A DNA stretch of 64,000 bases from Salinibacterium sp. ZJ70 (GCF_011751865.2 NZ_CP061770.1:1302001-1366000); one strand, 5' to 3'; shown: positions 16,112 to 25,557, counted from the stretch's first letter. A program made the numbers and translations. The notes: generated by a model not told the origin, from the sequence alone.

Positions 16112-16605
16112 CCGAGCGCCAGATCCGTCTCTTCGGAGACCCCGTCCTCCGTTCGAAGACCGACCCGATCACCGACCCCGGCGACGCGCGTGTGCGCGCT
16201 CTCGCCGAGGACCTCGTCGACACCGTCCGTCTTCCCGGCCGAGCCGGCGTCGCGGCGACCCAGATCGGCGTGGGGCTCCGGGCCTTCAGCGTCAACATCG
16301 AAGGCGACATCGCCTACGTGCTGAACCCGGTGCTGGAGGTAGCGGGGGAGCCGTCGCTCGTCGATGAGGGATGCCTCTCGGTGCCGGGCTTCTATTTCCC
16401 GCGCATGCGCCACCCGTGGGCGCGTGTGACGGGCGTCGACGTCGACGGCAACGAGGTGGTGCTCGAGGGCGAGGGTCTCATGGCTCAGGCGCTTCAGCAT
16501 GAGTGCGACCATCTCGACGGCAAGCTGTACATCGAAGGCCTCGAGCCGGAGACCAAGCGCGAGGCGATGCGCGCCGTGCGCCAGGCGGACTGGTTCAAGG
16601 TCTGA
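16108..16605 (+). CDS. def: Peptide deformylase
   Basis: 165 residues with all three metal/active-site motifs: GVAATQIG (residues 47-54), EGCLSVPG (87-94) and HECDHLDG (131-138). It removes the formyl group from the N-terminal methionine of new proteins. The segment GFYFPRMRHPWARV between motifs 2 and 3 is typical of the actinobacterial type. The ATGA overlap with the MinD-like gene suggests coupled translation. It ends at a strong bidirectional terminator. Confidence 0.96.
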   Translation: MTERQIRLFGDPVLRSKTDPITDPGDARVRALAEDLVDTVRLPGRAGVAATQIGVGLRAFSVNIEGDIAYVLNPVLEVAGEPSLVDEGCLSVPGFYFPRMRHPWARVTGVDVDGNEVVLEGEGLMAQALQHECDHLDGKLYIEGLEPETKREAMRAVRQADWFKV

Positions 16606-16643
16606 GCTGAGCCGGGATCCCTGAGCCGCGATCCACGTATGCG

Positions 16644-16678
16644 AAAGGCCCCACCTGCGCGAAGCAGGTGGGGCCTTT
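16644..16678. terminator. Bidirectional intrinsic terminator (def / fadD)
   Basis: A perfect 15-bp stem (AAAGGCCCCACCTGC with its complement) and a five-base loop lie between convergent def and fadD. The A- and T-ended arms suit termination in both directions. Confidence 0.85.
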
Positions 16679-16692
16679 CGCTGGGTTCGGCG

Positions 16693-18519
16693 TCAGCCCT
16701 GCACCGAGATGCCCTCGGTTGCGGGGGAGCCCGAGTAGAGCGCCTCGATCTCGGCGGCGAAGTCCGTCACGATGACGCTGCGCTTGATCGACATCTTGGG
16801 CGTGAGGTGGCCGCTGGCCTCGGTGAACTCGATGGGCAGGATCTTGAACTTGCGGATCGACTCGGCGCGCGAGACGCGAGCGTTCGCGGCGTCGATGGCG
16901 CGCTGCACCTCGGCGACGATCTTCGGGTGCACGGCGGCCTCCTCGAGGCTCATGCTGCCGTCTTCGTCGTTGTTGTTCAGCCACACGGGGAGCATCTCGG
17001 AGTCGAGCGTGATGAGCGCCGAGATGAACGGCCGCTGGTCGCCCACGACGACGATCTGACCGACGACGGGGTTCGCGCGAACCGGGTCCTCGAGCGCCGC
17101 GGGTGCCACGTTCTTGCCGCCCGCGGTGACGAGGATCTCCTTCTTGCGGCCGGTGATCGTGAGGTAGCCCTCGTCGTCGAGCGATCCGATGTCGCCCGTG
17201 TGGAACCAGTCGCCCGAGAAGACCTCAGCGGTGGCCTCAGGGTTGTTCCAGTAGCCCGCGAAGACATCGATGCCCTTGACGAGCACTTCGCCGTCGTCGG
17301 CGATCTTCACGCCCACACCCGGAAGCGGCGCGCCGACCGTGCCGATCTTGAACTTCTGCACGAGGTTGACCGTCGCGGGCGCCGTGGTCTCGGTGAGGCC
17401 GTAGCCTTCGAGGACCTTGAGGTCGAGGCTGCGGAAGAAGTGTCCGAGGCGCAGACCCAGCGGAGCGGAGCCCGACACCGCATAGCGCACGTTGCCGCCC
17501 ATCGCCGCCTTCAGCTTGCTCAGCACGAGCTTGTCGAAGAGCGCGAACTGCAGCTTGAGCCCGAGCGGAACCTTGCCCGTGTCGAGAGCCTTCGAGTACG
17601 CGATCGCCACGTCGGCGGCCTTGTTGAAGATCTTCTCCTTGCCGCCGGCAGCGGCCTTCTGCTGGGCGGAGTTGTAGACCTTCTCGAACACACGCGGCAC
17701 CGCGAGGAGGAAGGTCGGCTTGAAGCTGCCGAGCGAGGGGAGGAGCTGCTTGGTGTCGGCCTGGTGGCCGACCTTCACACCCGCGTGCACGGACAGGATC
17801 GAGATGAAGCGCGCGAACACGTGCGCGGTCGTCACGAACAGGAGCGTCGATGAGCCGGGTGCTACTACGTCCTTCATCGCGACTGCCGCGTTGCGCGACA
17901 GCTCCACGAAGTTGGAGTGCGTGAGGATGCAGCCCTTGGGCTTGCCGGTCGAGCCCGACGTGTAGATGAGAGTGGCGAGGTCGGAGCCCTTGGGGGCGCT
18001 GCGACGCGTCTCGACCTCATCGTCGGAGACGCCGGCACCGCTCGCGGACAGGTTCGCGATGTCGTCCTCGTGGAGCTTCCACACCTTCGTGACCGCGGGA
18101 ACCTCAGCGGCGATCTCCTCGAAGCGGGAGAGCTGGTCGGCGTTCTCGATGATGATCGCCGTGGCACCCGCGTCATTGAGGATGTGGGCGATCTGAGAGG
18201 GTGCAGAGGTCTCGTAGACGGGCACGAGCACCGCACCGGCGAACCAGGTGGCGAAGTCGACGAGGGTCCACTCGTAGCGCGTGCGGCAGATGAAGCCGAT
18301 CTTCTCGCCGGGCTGGATGCCTGCGGCGATGAGGCCCTTGGCGAGTGCGATGACCTGGCTGTGGAATTCGCGCGTCGTCACGTCCTGCCAGCCGCCGTCG
18401 GCGGTGGGCGTGGCGAAGAGGGGCGCATCCGGCGTCTCGGCGAGACGATTGAGCAGCAGATCGGTGGTGTTCGCGTCGGGCTCGGCTGGGACGACGGGCG
18501 GGACATATATCTCGTTCAC
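16693..18519 (-). CDS. Long-chain fatty acid-CoA ligase (FadD15-like)
   Basis: 608 residues from GTG 18519, which has GAAGGAG upstream; an earlier GTG at 18564 lacks this. AMP-binding family motifs: TLIYTSGSTGKPKGCILTH (P-loop), GYGLTETTAP, FHTGDIGSLDDEGYLTITGR and KEILVTAGGKN. It activates long-chain fatty acids to acyl-AMP and then acyl-CoA at the membrane. The gene order fadD, ROK kinase, plsC, aroG matches the conserved neighbourhood of mycobacterial FadD15. It is divergent from the ROK kinase gene and convergent with def. Confidence 0.93.
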   Translation of the reverse strand: MNEIYVPPVVPAEPDANTTDLLLNRLAETPDAPLFATPTADGGWQDVTTREFHSQVIALAKGLIAAGIQPGEKIGFICRTRYEWTLVDFATWFAGAVLVPVYETSAPSQIAHILNDAGATAIIIENADQLSRFEEIAAEVPAVTKVWKLHEDDIANLSASGAGVSDDEVETRRSAPKGSDLATLIYTSGSTGKPKGCILTHSNFVELSRNAAVAMKDVVAPGSSTLLFVTTAHVFARFISILSVHAGVKVGHQADTKQLLPSLGSFKPTFLLAVPRVFEKVYNSAQQKAAAGGKEKIFNKAADVAIAYSKALDTGKVPLGLKLQFALFDKLVLSKLKAAMGGNVRYAVSGSAPLGLRLGHFFRSLDLKVLEGYGLTETTAPATVNLVQKFKIGTVGAPLPGVGVKIADDGEVLVKGIDVFAGYWNNPEATAEVFSGDWFHTGDIGSLDDEGYLTITGRKKEILVTAGGKNVAPAALEDPVRANPVVGQIVVVGDQRPFISALITLDSEMLPVWLNNNDEDGSMSLEEAAVHPKIVAEVQRAIDAANARVSRAESIRKFKILPIEFTEASGHLTPKMSIKRSVIVTDFAAEIEALYSGSPATEGISVQG

Positions 18520-18609
18520 GGCAGCTCCTTCGGTACCTGTGATGGTTTCGGGCGTTTCTTCCACTGTAGTGGGAGCACAAGAATTCGATCGAGGAACGGT
18601 ACGGCTGAC

Positions 18610-18615
18610 TAGACT
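18610..18615 (+). promoter_or_regulatory. -10-like hexamer TAGACT, leaderless ROK kinase start
   Basis: TAGACT ends eight bases before GTG 18624 with no ribosome-binding site, suggesting a leaderless transcript. Confidence 0.42.
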
Positions 18616-18623
18616 CGTCGCTC

Positions 18624-19574
18624 GTGCATGCCATCGGAATCGACATCGGCGGGACCAAGATCGCGGGCGGCCTCGTGGCCGAGGACGGCTCGATCGTGCG
18701 TCAGGAGCGGCGCCCCACCCCGGCAGGGGATGGAGCGGTCATCGTCGACGCGGTCGTGGAGGTCGTCGAGAGCCTGATCGCGGGCCAGGAGATCGCCGCG
18801 GTCGGCGTCGCGGCACCCGGTTTCATCGATGCGGCGCAGTCCACCGTCTACTACACGCCCAACATCCCGTGGCGGAGCGAGCCGCTGCGCGATGTGCTCT
18901 CGGCGCGTCTGCCGGGTCTCGACATCACGATCGACAACGACGCGAACGCCGCCGGATGGGCCGAGTTCCGCTTCGGCGCAGGACGCGACTACAGCGACAT
19001 GACGCTGCTGACGGTCGGCACGGGCGTCGGCGGAGCGATCGTCACGGGCGGTCAGCTTCTGCGTGGTGGCTTCGGCGCTGCGGCCGAGATCGGTCACATG
19101 CGCGTCGTCCCGGGCGGTCTTCCGTGCGGCTGCGGGCAGCGCGGCTGCATCGAGCAGTACGGATCGGGACGCGCGCTCATGCGGTTCGCGAACGAGATCG
19201 CCGACCAGCGCGGCATCGGAAGCGCCCTCGCACGCGCCCGCGACGAGCATGGCGAGCTGAACGGCCACATCGTGTCGGAGCTCATCATGGCCGATGACCC
19301 GGGTGCGCTCTTCGCCCTGCGCGAGCTCGGCGGGTGGCTCGGTCAGGCGGCCGCGTCGCTCTCGGCAGTGCTCGACCCGCAGATCTTCGTCTTCGGCGGG
19401 GGAGTCGCCGCAGCGGGAGATCTGCTGCTCGCCCCCATCCGCGAGTCGTTCCTTGCCCACATGCCCGCGCGCGGCTTCCGCCCGGAGCCCGTGTTCGCGA
19501 CAGCCGAGCTCGTCAACGACGCGGGTGTCGTGGGTGCAGCCGACATCGCACGCCGCCACGCCGCGACACGCTGA
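18624..19574 (+). CDS. ROK-family sugar kinase, probable glucokinase
   Basis: 316 residues. The ATP-binding signature AIGIDIGGTKIAGGLV opens the protein. The ROK zinc motif CGCGQRGCIEQYGSG and the sugar-contact sequence AAEIGHM follow, with catalytic Asp in DNDANAAGWAE. It probably phosphorylates glucose with ATP, the usual role of single-domain actinobacterial ROK glucokinases; another hexose is possible. No helix-turn-helix is present, so it is an enzyme, not a ROK repressor. The gene is followed within 45 bases by plsC on the same strand. Confidence 0.9.
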   Translation: MHAIGIDIGGTKIAGGLVAEDGSIVRQERRPTPAGDGAVIVDAVVEVVESLIAGQEIAAVGVAAPGFIDAAQSTVYYTPNIPWRSEPLRDVLSARLPGLDITIDNDANAAGWAEFRFGAGRDYSDMTLLTVGTGVGGAIVTGGQLLRGGFGAAAEIGHMRVVPGGLPCGCGQRGCIEQYGSGRALMRFANEIADQRGIGSALARARDEHGELNGHIVSELIMADDPGALFALRELGGWLGQAAASLSAVLDPQIFVFGGGVAAAGDLLLAPIRESFLAHMPARGFRPEPVFATAELVNDAGVVGAADIARRHAATR

Positions 19575-19616
19575 CGTCACGCACGGCGAGCGTAGGATCG
19601 ACACCCGGAGGCCCTG

Positions 19617-20315
19617 GTGCTGTATCAGTTTCTGAAGAACTTCATCGTCGGGCCGTTCATGCTGAGCGTGTTCCGGCCCTGGGTGCGCGGCGCCGAGAAC
19701 GTGCCCGAGAGCGGTCCGGTGATCTTCGCGAGCAACCACCTCTCGGTCATCGATTCCATCTTCCTGCCGATCGTGGTCGACAAGCAGATCCGCTTCCTCG
19801 CGAAGAGCGAGTACTTCACGGGCACCGGTTTCAAGGGCTGGATCACGCGCGCGTTCTTCCTCGGTGTCGGGCAGCTGCCGATCGACCGCTCAGGCGGCAA
19901 GGCATCCGAGGCCTCGCTCGGCACGGGGCTCGACCACCTTGCGCAAGGTGGGCAGCTGGGCATCTACCCGGAGGGCACCCGCAGCCACGACGGTCGTCTC
20001 TACCGCGGCCGCACCGGCATCGCACGGATGGTGCTCGAGTCGGGTGCCACCGTGGTCCCGGTCGCGATGATCGACACCGACAAGGTCATGCCGATCGGAT
20101 CCCGGATGCCCAAGGTGCGCCGCGTGGGAGTGATCTTCGGGGAGCCGCTCGATTTCTCTCGCTTCGCCGGAATGGAGGGCGACCGATTCGTGCTGCGCTC
20201 CATCACCGACGAGATCATGTACGAGCTCTCGCACCTCACGGGCCAGGAGTACGTGGACGTGTACGCCTCGACCGCGAAGACGCGCCCGGCGGCCTCCGCG
20301 ACCGCCGCCTCCTGA
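19617..20315 (+). CDS. plsC: 1-acyl-sn-glycerol-3-phosphate acyltransferase
   Basis: 232 residues with acyltransferase motif I NHLSVID (H-x4-D) and motif III EGTRSHDGRLY. It adds the second acyl chain to lysophosphatidate in phospholipid synthesis at the inner membrane. The N-terminal hydrophobic helix (FIVGPFMLSVFRPW) can anchor it. GTG 19617 follows CGGAGG. It lies between a ROK kinase and DAHP synthase, like mycobacterial Rv2182c. The C-terminal tail is alanine/threonine-rich and probably disordered. Confidence 0.93.
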   Translation: MLYQFLKNFIVGPFMLSVFRPWVRGAENVPESGPVIFASNHLSVIDSIFLPIVVDKQIRFLAKSEYFTGTGFKGWITRAFFLGVGQLPIDRSGGKASEASLGTGLDHLAQGGQLGIYPEGTRSHDGRLYRGRTGIARMVLESGATVVPVAMIDTDKVMPIGSRMPKVRRVGVIFGEPLDFSRFAGMEGDRFVLRSITDEIMYELSHLTGQEYVDVYASTAKTRPAASATAAS

Positions 20316-20419
20316 GGGTCTCGCGCGTCTGCGGCGTGATACTCGCTCGGCTAGGCTGAGTCTTTGGGGTGACGAGCTGTCACCCCGATCGAGACACACC
20401 CCAGAGCAGAGGAATTTCC

Positions 20420-21790
20420 GTGGCAGACCCGACCGAGACCATCGTGCAGGCAGATCCCGCAGTGATCGCCGGTCTCGACTATTGGCGGGAGCTGCCGATC
20501 AAGCAGCAGCCAGAATGGCCTGACGCCGAAGCAGTGAAGGCCGCGTCGGCGGAGATCGCCGCGCTGCCCCCGCTCGTCTTCGCCGGTGAGGTCGACCTCC
20601 TCCGCGATCGTCTCGCTCGCGCCGCGCGCGGTGAGGCCTTCCTGCTGCAGGGCGGCGACTGCGCCGAGACGTTCGCGGGCGCGACCGCCGACCAGATCCG
20701 CAACCGCGTCAAGACGATCCTGCAGATGGCCGTCGTGCTCACCTACGGTGCGTCGATGCCGGTCGTCAAGATGGGTCGCATGGCGGGTCAGTTCGCCAAG
20801 CCCCGCTCGAGCGATTTCGAGACCCGCGGCGACGTCACGCTGCCGGCCTACCGCGGCGACATCGTCAACGGCTACGACTTCTCCGAGGAGTCCCGCACGG
20901 CCGACCCGCGTCGACTCGTGCAGGGCTACCACACGGCCGCGTCCACGCTGAACCTCATCCGCGCGTTCACGCAGGGTGGCTTCGCTGACCTGCGCGAAGT
21001 GCACTCGTGGAACCAGGGCTTCGCGAAGAACCCCGCGAACCAGCGCTACGAGGGTCTCGCGAAGGAGATCGATCGCGCGATCCGGTTCATGGAGGCCGCG
21101 GGCGCCGATTTCGACGAGCTCAAGCGCGTGGAGTTCTACACGGGTCACGAGGGTCTGCTCATGGACTACGAGCGCCCGATGACGCGCATCGACTCGCGCA
21201 ACGGCACGCCCGTGAACACCTCGGCACACTTCCTGTGGATCGGGGAGCGCACGCGCGAGCTCGACGGCGCGCACGTCGACTACTTCTCGCGCATCCGCAA
21301 CCCCATCGGCATCAAGCTGGGGCCCTCGACGACGCCCGACGTGCTCGAGCAGCTCGTCGACAAGCTCGACCCGAACCGCGAGCCCGGCCGCCTCACGTTC
21401 ATCACCCGGATGGGTGCGGGCAAGATCCGCGACGCCCTCCCCGCGCTGCTGGAGGCGAGCAAGTCGCTCGAGTCGACGCCGCTGTGGGTCACCGACCCCA
21501 TGCACGGCAACGGCATCACGACACCCACGGGTTACAAGACGCGACGCTTCGACGACGTCGTCGACGAGGTCCGCGGCTTCTTCGAGGCGCACCGTGAGGC
21601 GGGCACGCACCCGGGCGGAGTGCACGTGGAGCTCACGGGTGACGACGTCACGGAGTGCCTGGGTGGTTCGGAGCAGATCGACGAGGCGAGCCTCGCGACC
21701 CGTTACGAGTCGCTGTGCGACCCTCGACTGAACCACATGCAGTCGCTCGAGCTCGCGTTCCTCGTGGCCGAGGAGCTCGCGCCCCGCTGA
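20420..21790 (+). CDS. aroG: Class II 3-deoxy-7-phosphoheptulonate (DAHP) synthase
   Basis: 456 residues, the standard size for the plant/actinobacterial class II enzyme. Diagnostic text: WRELPIKQQPEWPD near the start, AFLLQGGDCAETFA, KMGRMAGQFAKPRS, WNQGF and TDPMHGNGI. It condenses phosphoenolpyruvate and erythrose-4-phosphate in the first step of aromatic synthesis. GTG 20420 has AGAGGA upstream and gives the expected N-terminus. A strong hairpin terminator follows at 21802. In mycobacteria this gene (Rv2178c) also lies beside the pknL locus. Confidence 0.96.
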   Translation: MADPTETIVQADPAVIAGLDYWRELPIKQQPEWPDAEAVKAASAEIAALPPLVFAGEVDLLRDRLARAARGEAFLLQGGDCAETFAGATADQIRNRVKTILQMAVVLTYGASMPVVKMGRMAGQFAKPRSSDFETRGDVTLPAYRGDIVNGYDFSEESRTADPRRLVQGYHTAASTLNLIRAFTQGGFADLREVHSWNQGFAKNPANQRYEGLAKEIDRAIRFMEAAGADFDELKRVEFYTGHEGLLMDYERPMTRIDSRNGTPVNTSAHFLWIGERTRELDGAHVDYFSRIRNPIGIKLGPSTTPDVLEQLVDKLDPNREPGRLTFITRMGAGKIRDALPALLEASKSLESTPLWVTDPMHGNGITTPTGYKTRRFDDVVDEVRGFFEAHREAGTHPGGVHVELTGDDVTECLGGSEQIDEASLATRYESLCDPRLNHMQSLELAFLVAEELAPR

Positions 21791-21801
21791 GCCGATGTGA
21801 C

Positions 21802-21838
21802 GAAGGGCCGGTCACCCCGCGTGGGGGACCGGCCCTTC
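21802..21838. terminator. Intrinsic terminator between convergent aroG and kinase
   Basis: A stem of GAAGGGCCGGTC with its complement encloses an inner CCCC/GGGG pairing. It separates the convergent aroG and kinase genes and ends in TTC. Confidence 0.8.
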
Positions 21839-21848
21839 ATCATCAGGC

Positions 21849-23801
21849 TCAGCCGATCCGCAGACCGACCGTGACGGTGTCGCCGCGGAAAGCGGTGGCG
21901 CTTGCGCCGGGGTCGGCGGACTTCACGGTGATGAGTGATTCGGGGAAGCTCTGTGCAAGCGTCCTGCTGACGCCGTCATCCTCAAAGTCGTAGGCGAGAC
22001 CAGCCCCGGACAGGAGCGACTTCGCTTCCTTCCATGATGTGCCGATGATGTTCGGCACGGAGATCGGCTCGCGGCCTTCGGACACATTGAGGATCACGCG
22101 GTCGCCGGGGCGCACCACATCGCTCAGCGCGACGACGCTGATCACCGCGCCCTTCGCGATCTCCTCGCTGTAGTTCGACTGCGGTGCAGGGTCGACCTCC
22201 AGGCCCGCCTCGGTGAGCGCGGCCGTGGCCTCGTCGACCGACATGCCGGCGACGGAAGGCAGGGCGCCCGCGGAGACCACGAGGCGCACGGTCTGACCTT
22301 CGAAGAGCGCGTCGGAGCCGGCGCTCACATCGACGTCGGCGACGGATGCCCCGAGCACGATGTCCTTCTCCTGATCGGAGAACCGATACTCGACCGGCTC
22401 CTCGAGCGCGAGTTTGGCATCGGCGATCGCCTGAACGGCGGCCGGGAGGGAGAGCCCTGCGAGAGCGCCGATCACGGTGGGGGCCGGTCCGAGTGACACC
22501 TTGAGGGTCACGACGGTGTCGCGACGGATCGATGATCCGGGGGCGGGGTCGCTTCCGGCGACGAGGCCTTCCGCGATCGAGACGCTGTTGACCTCCTGGA
22601 ATCCGTCGGCGACGGTGATGCCGAGCTCGGTGAGCTGCGCGCGCGCGGTGTCCGGCTGCATCGCGACGATGTCCTCAGGGATGGTCACGTGCGCGCCGGG
22701 GCCAGCTCCGAACCACCACCCCGTACCGCCTGCCGCGATCGCGAGTACGAGCACGAGGATGAACGCCACCCAGCCTCGCTTGCGCCGTGAGTCGGCGTTC
22801 GCACTGAGCTTGGCGGCGTTCGGGCTGACCGGTGCGGTGTCGGCCTGGGCGGCCACGAGCGACCGCGCGCCGAGCACCTGCGTCTCGGCAGTGTTCTGGA
22901 GCGCTGAGGGCAGCACCATGGTCTTCTGGATCGCCGTGGCGCCCGTCGGGAGGGCCGTCGACAGGAGCGCCTCCGTGTCGCGCAACTGGTCGAGCATGAC
23001 GCGCGCGTCGCGCGGCCGCTCCTCGGGGTCGCGCGCGGTCGCCCAGAGCACGAGCTCGTCGAGTTCAGCGGGCACCTGCGGATTCGCGTTCGACGGCGGC
23101 GGCACGGAGTCGTTGGCGTGCTGATAGGCGATCTGCATCGGCTGCTCGCCCTTGAAGGGCTGCTCGCCGGTGAGCATCTCGTACATCATGATGCCGACCG
23201 CATAGATGTCGCTGCGGGCATCGGCGATGCCGCGCGTCACGAGCTCGGGCGACAGGTAGGCGATCGTGCCGAGCAGCGCGGCACCCGTCGCCGTATTCGC
23301 CGAGGCTGCGCGCGCGAGCCCGAAGTCGCCGATCTTGATGCGGCCGTCATCGGCGAGGAGGACGTTCTCGGGCTTGAGGTCCCTGTGCACGATGCCGGCA
23401 TGGTGAGCGGCGGCGAGACCTGCGAGCACGGCTTCGGTGATGTCGAGGGTCTGCTCCGTGGTGAGAGACCCGTGCTGCTGCAGCAGGTCACGCAGCGTGA
23501 TGCCGGACAGGTACTCCATCACGAGGTAGGCGGATTCGCCGTCCTGGCCCTGATCGAAGACGTTGACCACGTTCGGGTGCGCGAGCCGTGCCGCAGAGCG
23601 CGCCTCCTGGATGAAGCGCTGCTTGAACTGGCTGTCGTCGGCGAGGTGCCCGTGCATGACCTTCACGGCCACCCGGCGCTCGAGGCGCAGGTCGGTCGCA
23701 AGATAGACGGTGGCCATGCCTCCGCGCGCAATGCGCGACCGCACCTGGTAGCGGCCGTCGATGAGACGCCCGATCAGGGGATCCGTGGTGCTCGTGGTCA
23801 C
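21849..23801 (-). CDS. Serine/threonine protein kinase with four PASTA domains (PknL/PknB type)
   Basis: 650 residues from GTG 23801. Kinase domain: ARGGMATVYLA glycine loop, Lys47, HRDLKPEN (139-146), DFG (159-161), with possible activation-loop threonines 170/172. One membrane helix lies near 344-364 (WVAFILVLVLAIAAGGTG). Outside are four PASTA repeats (about 371-438, 439-511, 512-577, 578-650), which bind muropeptides or lipid II. Position next to aroG and an Rv2175c-like gene corresponds to mycobacterial pknL, which lacks PASTA; the corynebacterial one has them. It likely senses cell wall state and phosphorylates division or metabolic proteins. Confidence 0.93.
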   Translation of the reverse strand: MTTSTTDPLIGRLIDGRYQVRSRIARGGMATVYLATDLRLERRVAVKVMHGHLADDSQFKQRFIQEARSAARLAHPNVVNVFDQGQDGESAYLVMEYLSGITLRDLLQQHGSLTTEQTLDITEAVLAGLAAAHHAGIVHRDLKPENVLLADDGRIKIGDFGLARAASANTATGAALLGTIAYLSPELVTRGIADARSDIYAVGIMMYEMLTGEQPFKGEQPMQIAYQHANDSVPPPSNANPQVPAELDELVLWATARDPEERPRDARVMLDQLRDTEALLSTALPTGATAIQKTMVLPSALQNTAETQVLGARSLVAAQADTAPVSPNAAKLSANADSRRKRGWVAFILVLVLAIAAGGTGWWFGAGPGAHVTIPEDIVAMQPDTARAQLTELGITVADGFQEVNSVSIAEGLVAGSDPAPGSSIRRDTVVTLKVSLGPAPTVIGALAGLSLPAAVQAIADAKLALEEPVEYRFSDQEKDIVLGASVADVDVSAGSDALFEGQTVRLVVSAGALPSVAGMSVDEATAALTEAGLEVDPAPQSNYSEEIAKGAVISVVALSDVVRPGDRVILNVSEGREPISVPNIIGTSWKEAKSLLSGAGLAYDFEDDGVSRTLAQSFPESLITVKSADPGASATAFRGDTVTVGLRIG

Positions 23802-23881
23802 CCTTCGAGTGTAGGAGGGTGGGTACGCCGAGGCGGGATGGGACACGGCTCCGGTGTCGTCCGGTCCCGGCGCCTCCGGGG

Positions 23882-25390
23882 TCAGCTCAGTTGCGCGAGC
23901 CATGCCGTCGCGCTGGCCTCCCACTTGGCGTATGCGTTCGGGAATGCGGAGATCTGCACCGCCTGCGCCGCCTGCGTGAGGCTCATCGACTGCCATCCCG
24001 GGATGTCGAGCAGGCCGCGCGTCTTGCCCTTGTTGGGGTTGAGCGGGCCGCCGTAGAAGAGGCGTGCGGCGTGCGCGGCGTCGAGGATCTGCTCGGGCGT
24101 TCCCCATCCGCTGCTCGGACGCTGCTGGAAGAGGCCCAGCGAGTCGCGGTCGCCGTAGTTGATGTTGCGCAGGCTCGACTCCTGCATGGCGGTCGCGAGC
24201 GCGATGATGATGCCGCGGTCGGAGACGCCGAGGTCGCGACCGATCTGCACGATGATCAGCGCGTTGGCGCGCATCTCGTTGGTGAGCGGGGTGAGGCCGT
24301 CGGCGCGAGGAGCGGCCGCGACACCAGGGATCGTGAGGGTGCGCCCCGCGTAGATGATGCTCGTGCGCTGCAGGCCGTTGGCGTCGAGGATCGTCTGAAC
24401 GCTCACGCCGAACTTCGCGGCGATCGACGAGACAGTGTCGCCCGAGGCGATCACGTAGCTGGCGCCCGTGGGCGGGCCGACGACCGGAGTCGAGGGCGGG
24501 TCGTTCGCTTCGATCGGGCTCACCGACGAGACGGGGGTGATCGCGAGCGACGCGCCGGGGATCGTGAGGGTGCGTCCTGCATAGATGATGCTGGAACGCT
24601 GGAGGCCGTTGGCGTCGAGGATCGCCTGCACGCTCACGCCGAACTTCGCGGCGATCGACGAGACGGTGTCGCCCGAGGCGATGACGTAGGTCGAGCCGTT
24701 CGACGGAGCCGGTGCAGGCGCCGGTGCCGGCGTGACCGACGAGACCGGCGTGGACGACAGAGTGCCGCCGGGGATCGCGATCGTCTGACCGGGGTAGATG
24801 ATGCTTGAGGCGGAGAGGCCGTTCGCCGTCAGCACCGAGGCTGTGCTCACGCCGAAGCGCGCGGCGATGCCGCTGATGGTGTCGCCCTTGACGATCGTGT
24901 AGCGGCCGCCGCTGCTGGCGACGGGGGCCGGCGCAGGGGCGGGGGTGGGAGCGACGGCGGCGTTGGTGAGCTTGAGCACCTGGCCGGGGAAGATGAGGGA
25001 TTTCCATCCGAGGCCGTTCGCGGCGAGGACGCTCGCGGTCGCGAGGCCGTAGCGTGCGGCGATCGAGGAGACCGTGTCGCCTGCCGTGACCGTGTGGGTC
25101 GCCGGGGGAGTGACGGTGGTCTTCGCGACGGTCGCGGCCGCGGCGGCGCGCAGGGCGCTGCCGAGGGCGGCCTTGGGCTTGCTGGTCTTGCGATCAGCGG
25201 CCGACGCGGATTGCACGGGTGCGATGGCCCCGGTGACGGTGAGGGCTCCGGCGAGCACGATCGGAACGGTCGCCATCATGCCCTTGGCCGCCAGGCTGGT
25301 GCCCTGCGTCCGAGGCTCTGCGACGACGGTGGGAGTGAGCCCTGCGAACACGGTGCGAGCGCGATCACTCGAATTCTCAGCGTCGAACAT
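23882..25390 (-). CDS. Secreted four-LysM protein with lytic-transglycosylase-like C-terminus
   Basis: 502 residues. A hydrophobic export segment at about 38-64 is followed by four LysM domains (98-142, 163-207, 234-278, 311-355) separated by Pro/Ala linkers. LysM binds peptidoglycan GlcNAc. The C-terminal domain (about 366-502) has AMQESSLRNINYGDRDSLGL, an arrangement like lysozyme-fold transglycosylases with a catalytic Glu, though I cannot assign the fold with certainty. LysM 3 and 4 are almost identical, including DNA, pointing to recent duplication. It sits 80 bases before the kinase gene on the same strand; a role in wall remodelling is inferred. Confidence 0.85.
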   Translation of the reverse strand: MFDAENSSDRARTVFAGLTPTVVAEPRTQGTSLAAKGMMATVPIVLAGALTVTGAIAPVQSASAADRKTSKPKAALGSALRAAAAATVAKTTVTPPATHTVTAGDTVSSIAARYGLATASVLAANGLGWKSLIFPGQVLKLTNAAVAPTPAPAPAPVASSGGRYTIVKGDTISGIAARFGVSTASVLTANGLSASSIIYPGQTIAIPGGTLSSTPVSSVTPAPAPAPAPSNGSTYVIASGDTVSSIAAKFGVSVQAILDANGLQRSSIIYAGRTLTIPGASLAITPVSSVSPIEANDPPSTPVVGPPTGASYVIASGDTVSSIAAKFGVSVQTILDANGLQRTSIIYAGRTLTIPGVAAAPRADGLTPLTNEMRANALIIVQIGRDLGVSDRGIIIALATAMQESSLRNINYGDRDSLGLFQQRPSSGWGTPEQILDAAHAARLFYGGPLNPNKGKTRGLLDIPGWQSMSLTQAAQAVQISAFPNAYAKWEASATAWLAQLS

Positions 25391-25557
25391 CGCTGTCCTG
25401 CCTTCCCCTCCGGCCTGGAGCGTGTCTATGAAACCGTCATAAACGTGTCACAGATGTTTAACAGTGTCAATCAGTGTGGCTGATGTGATTTGAGTTCACA
25501 TGTTCGTAACATACCGATTCGCACGGAGCAGTCCCCTCGTCGTGGCAATCTGGAAGG
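25391..25557. promoter_or_regulatory. Divergent promoter region (LysM gene / Rv2175c-like gene)
   Basis: An AT-richer 167-base gap. On the minus strand GTTAC (25510-25506) and GTGAA (25499-25495) form an 11-bp-spaced direct repeat, and TGTGAC lies near 25452. These loosely resemble MtrA-type direct repeats. GGAGGGGAAGG lies before the LysM ATG. No riboswitch signature is seen. Confidence 0.35.

Noticed and set aside
23802..25007. Upstream extension of the PASTA kinase
   Set aside because: Reads the LysM gene in a wrong frame; kinase start at 23801 is natural.
25391..25557. ydaO-type c-di-AMP riboswitch before the LysM gene
   Set aside because: The leader is too short and lacks the conserved core.
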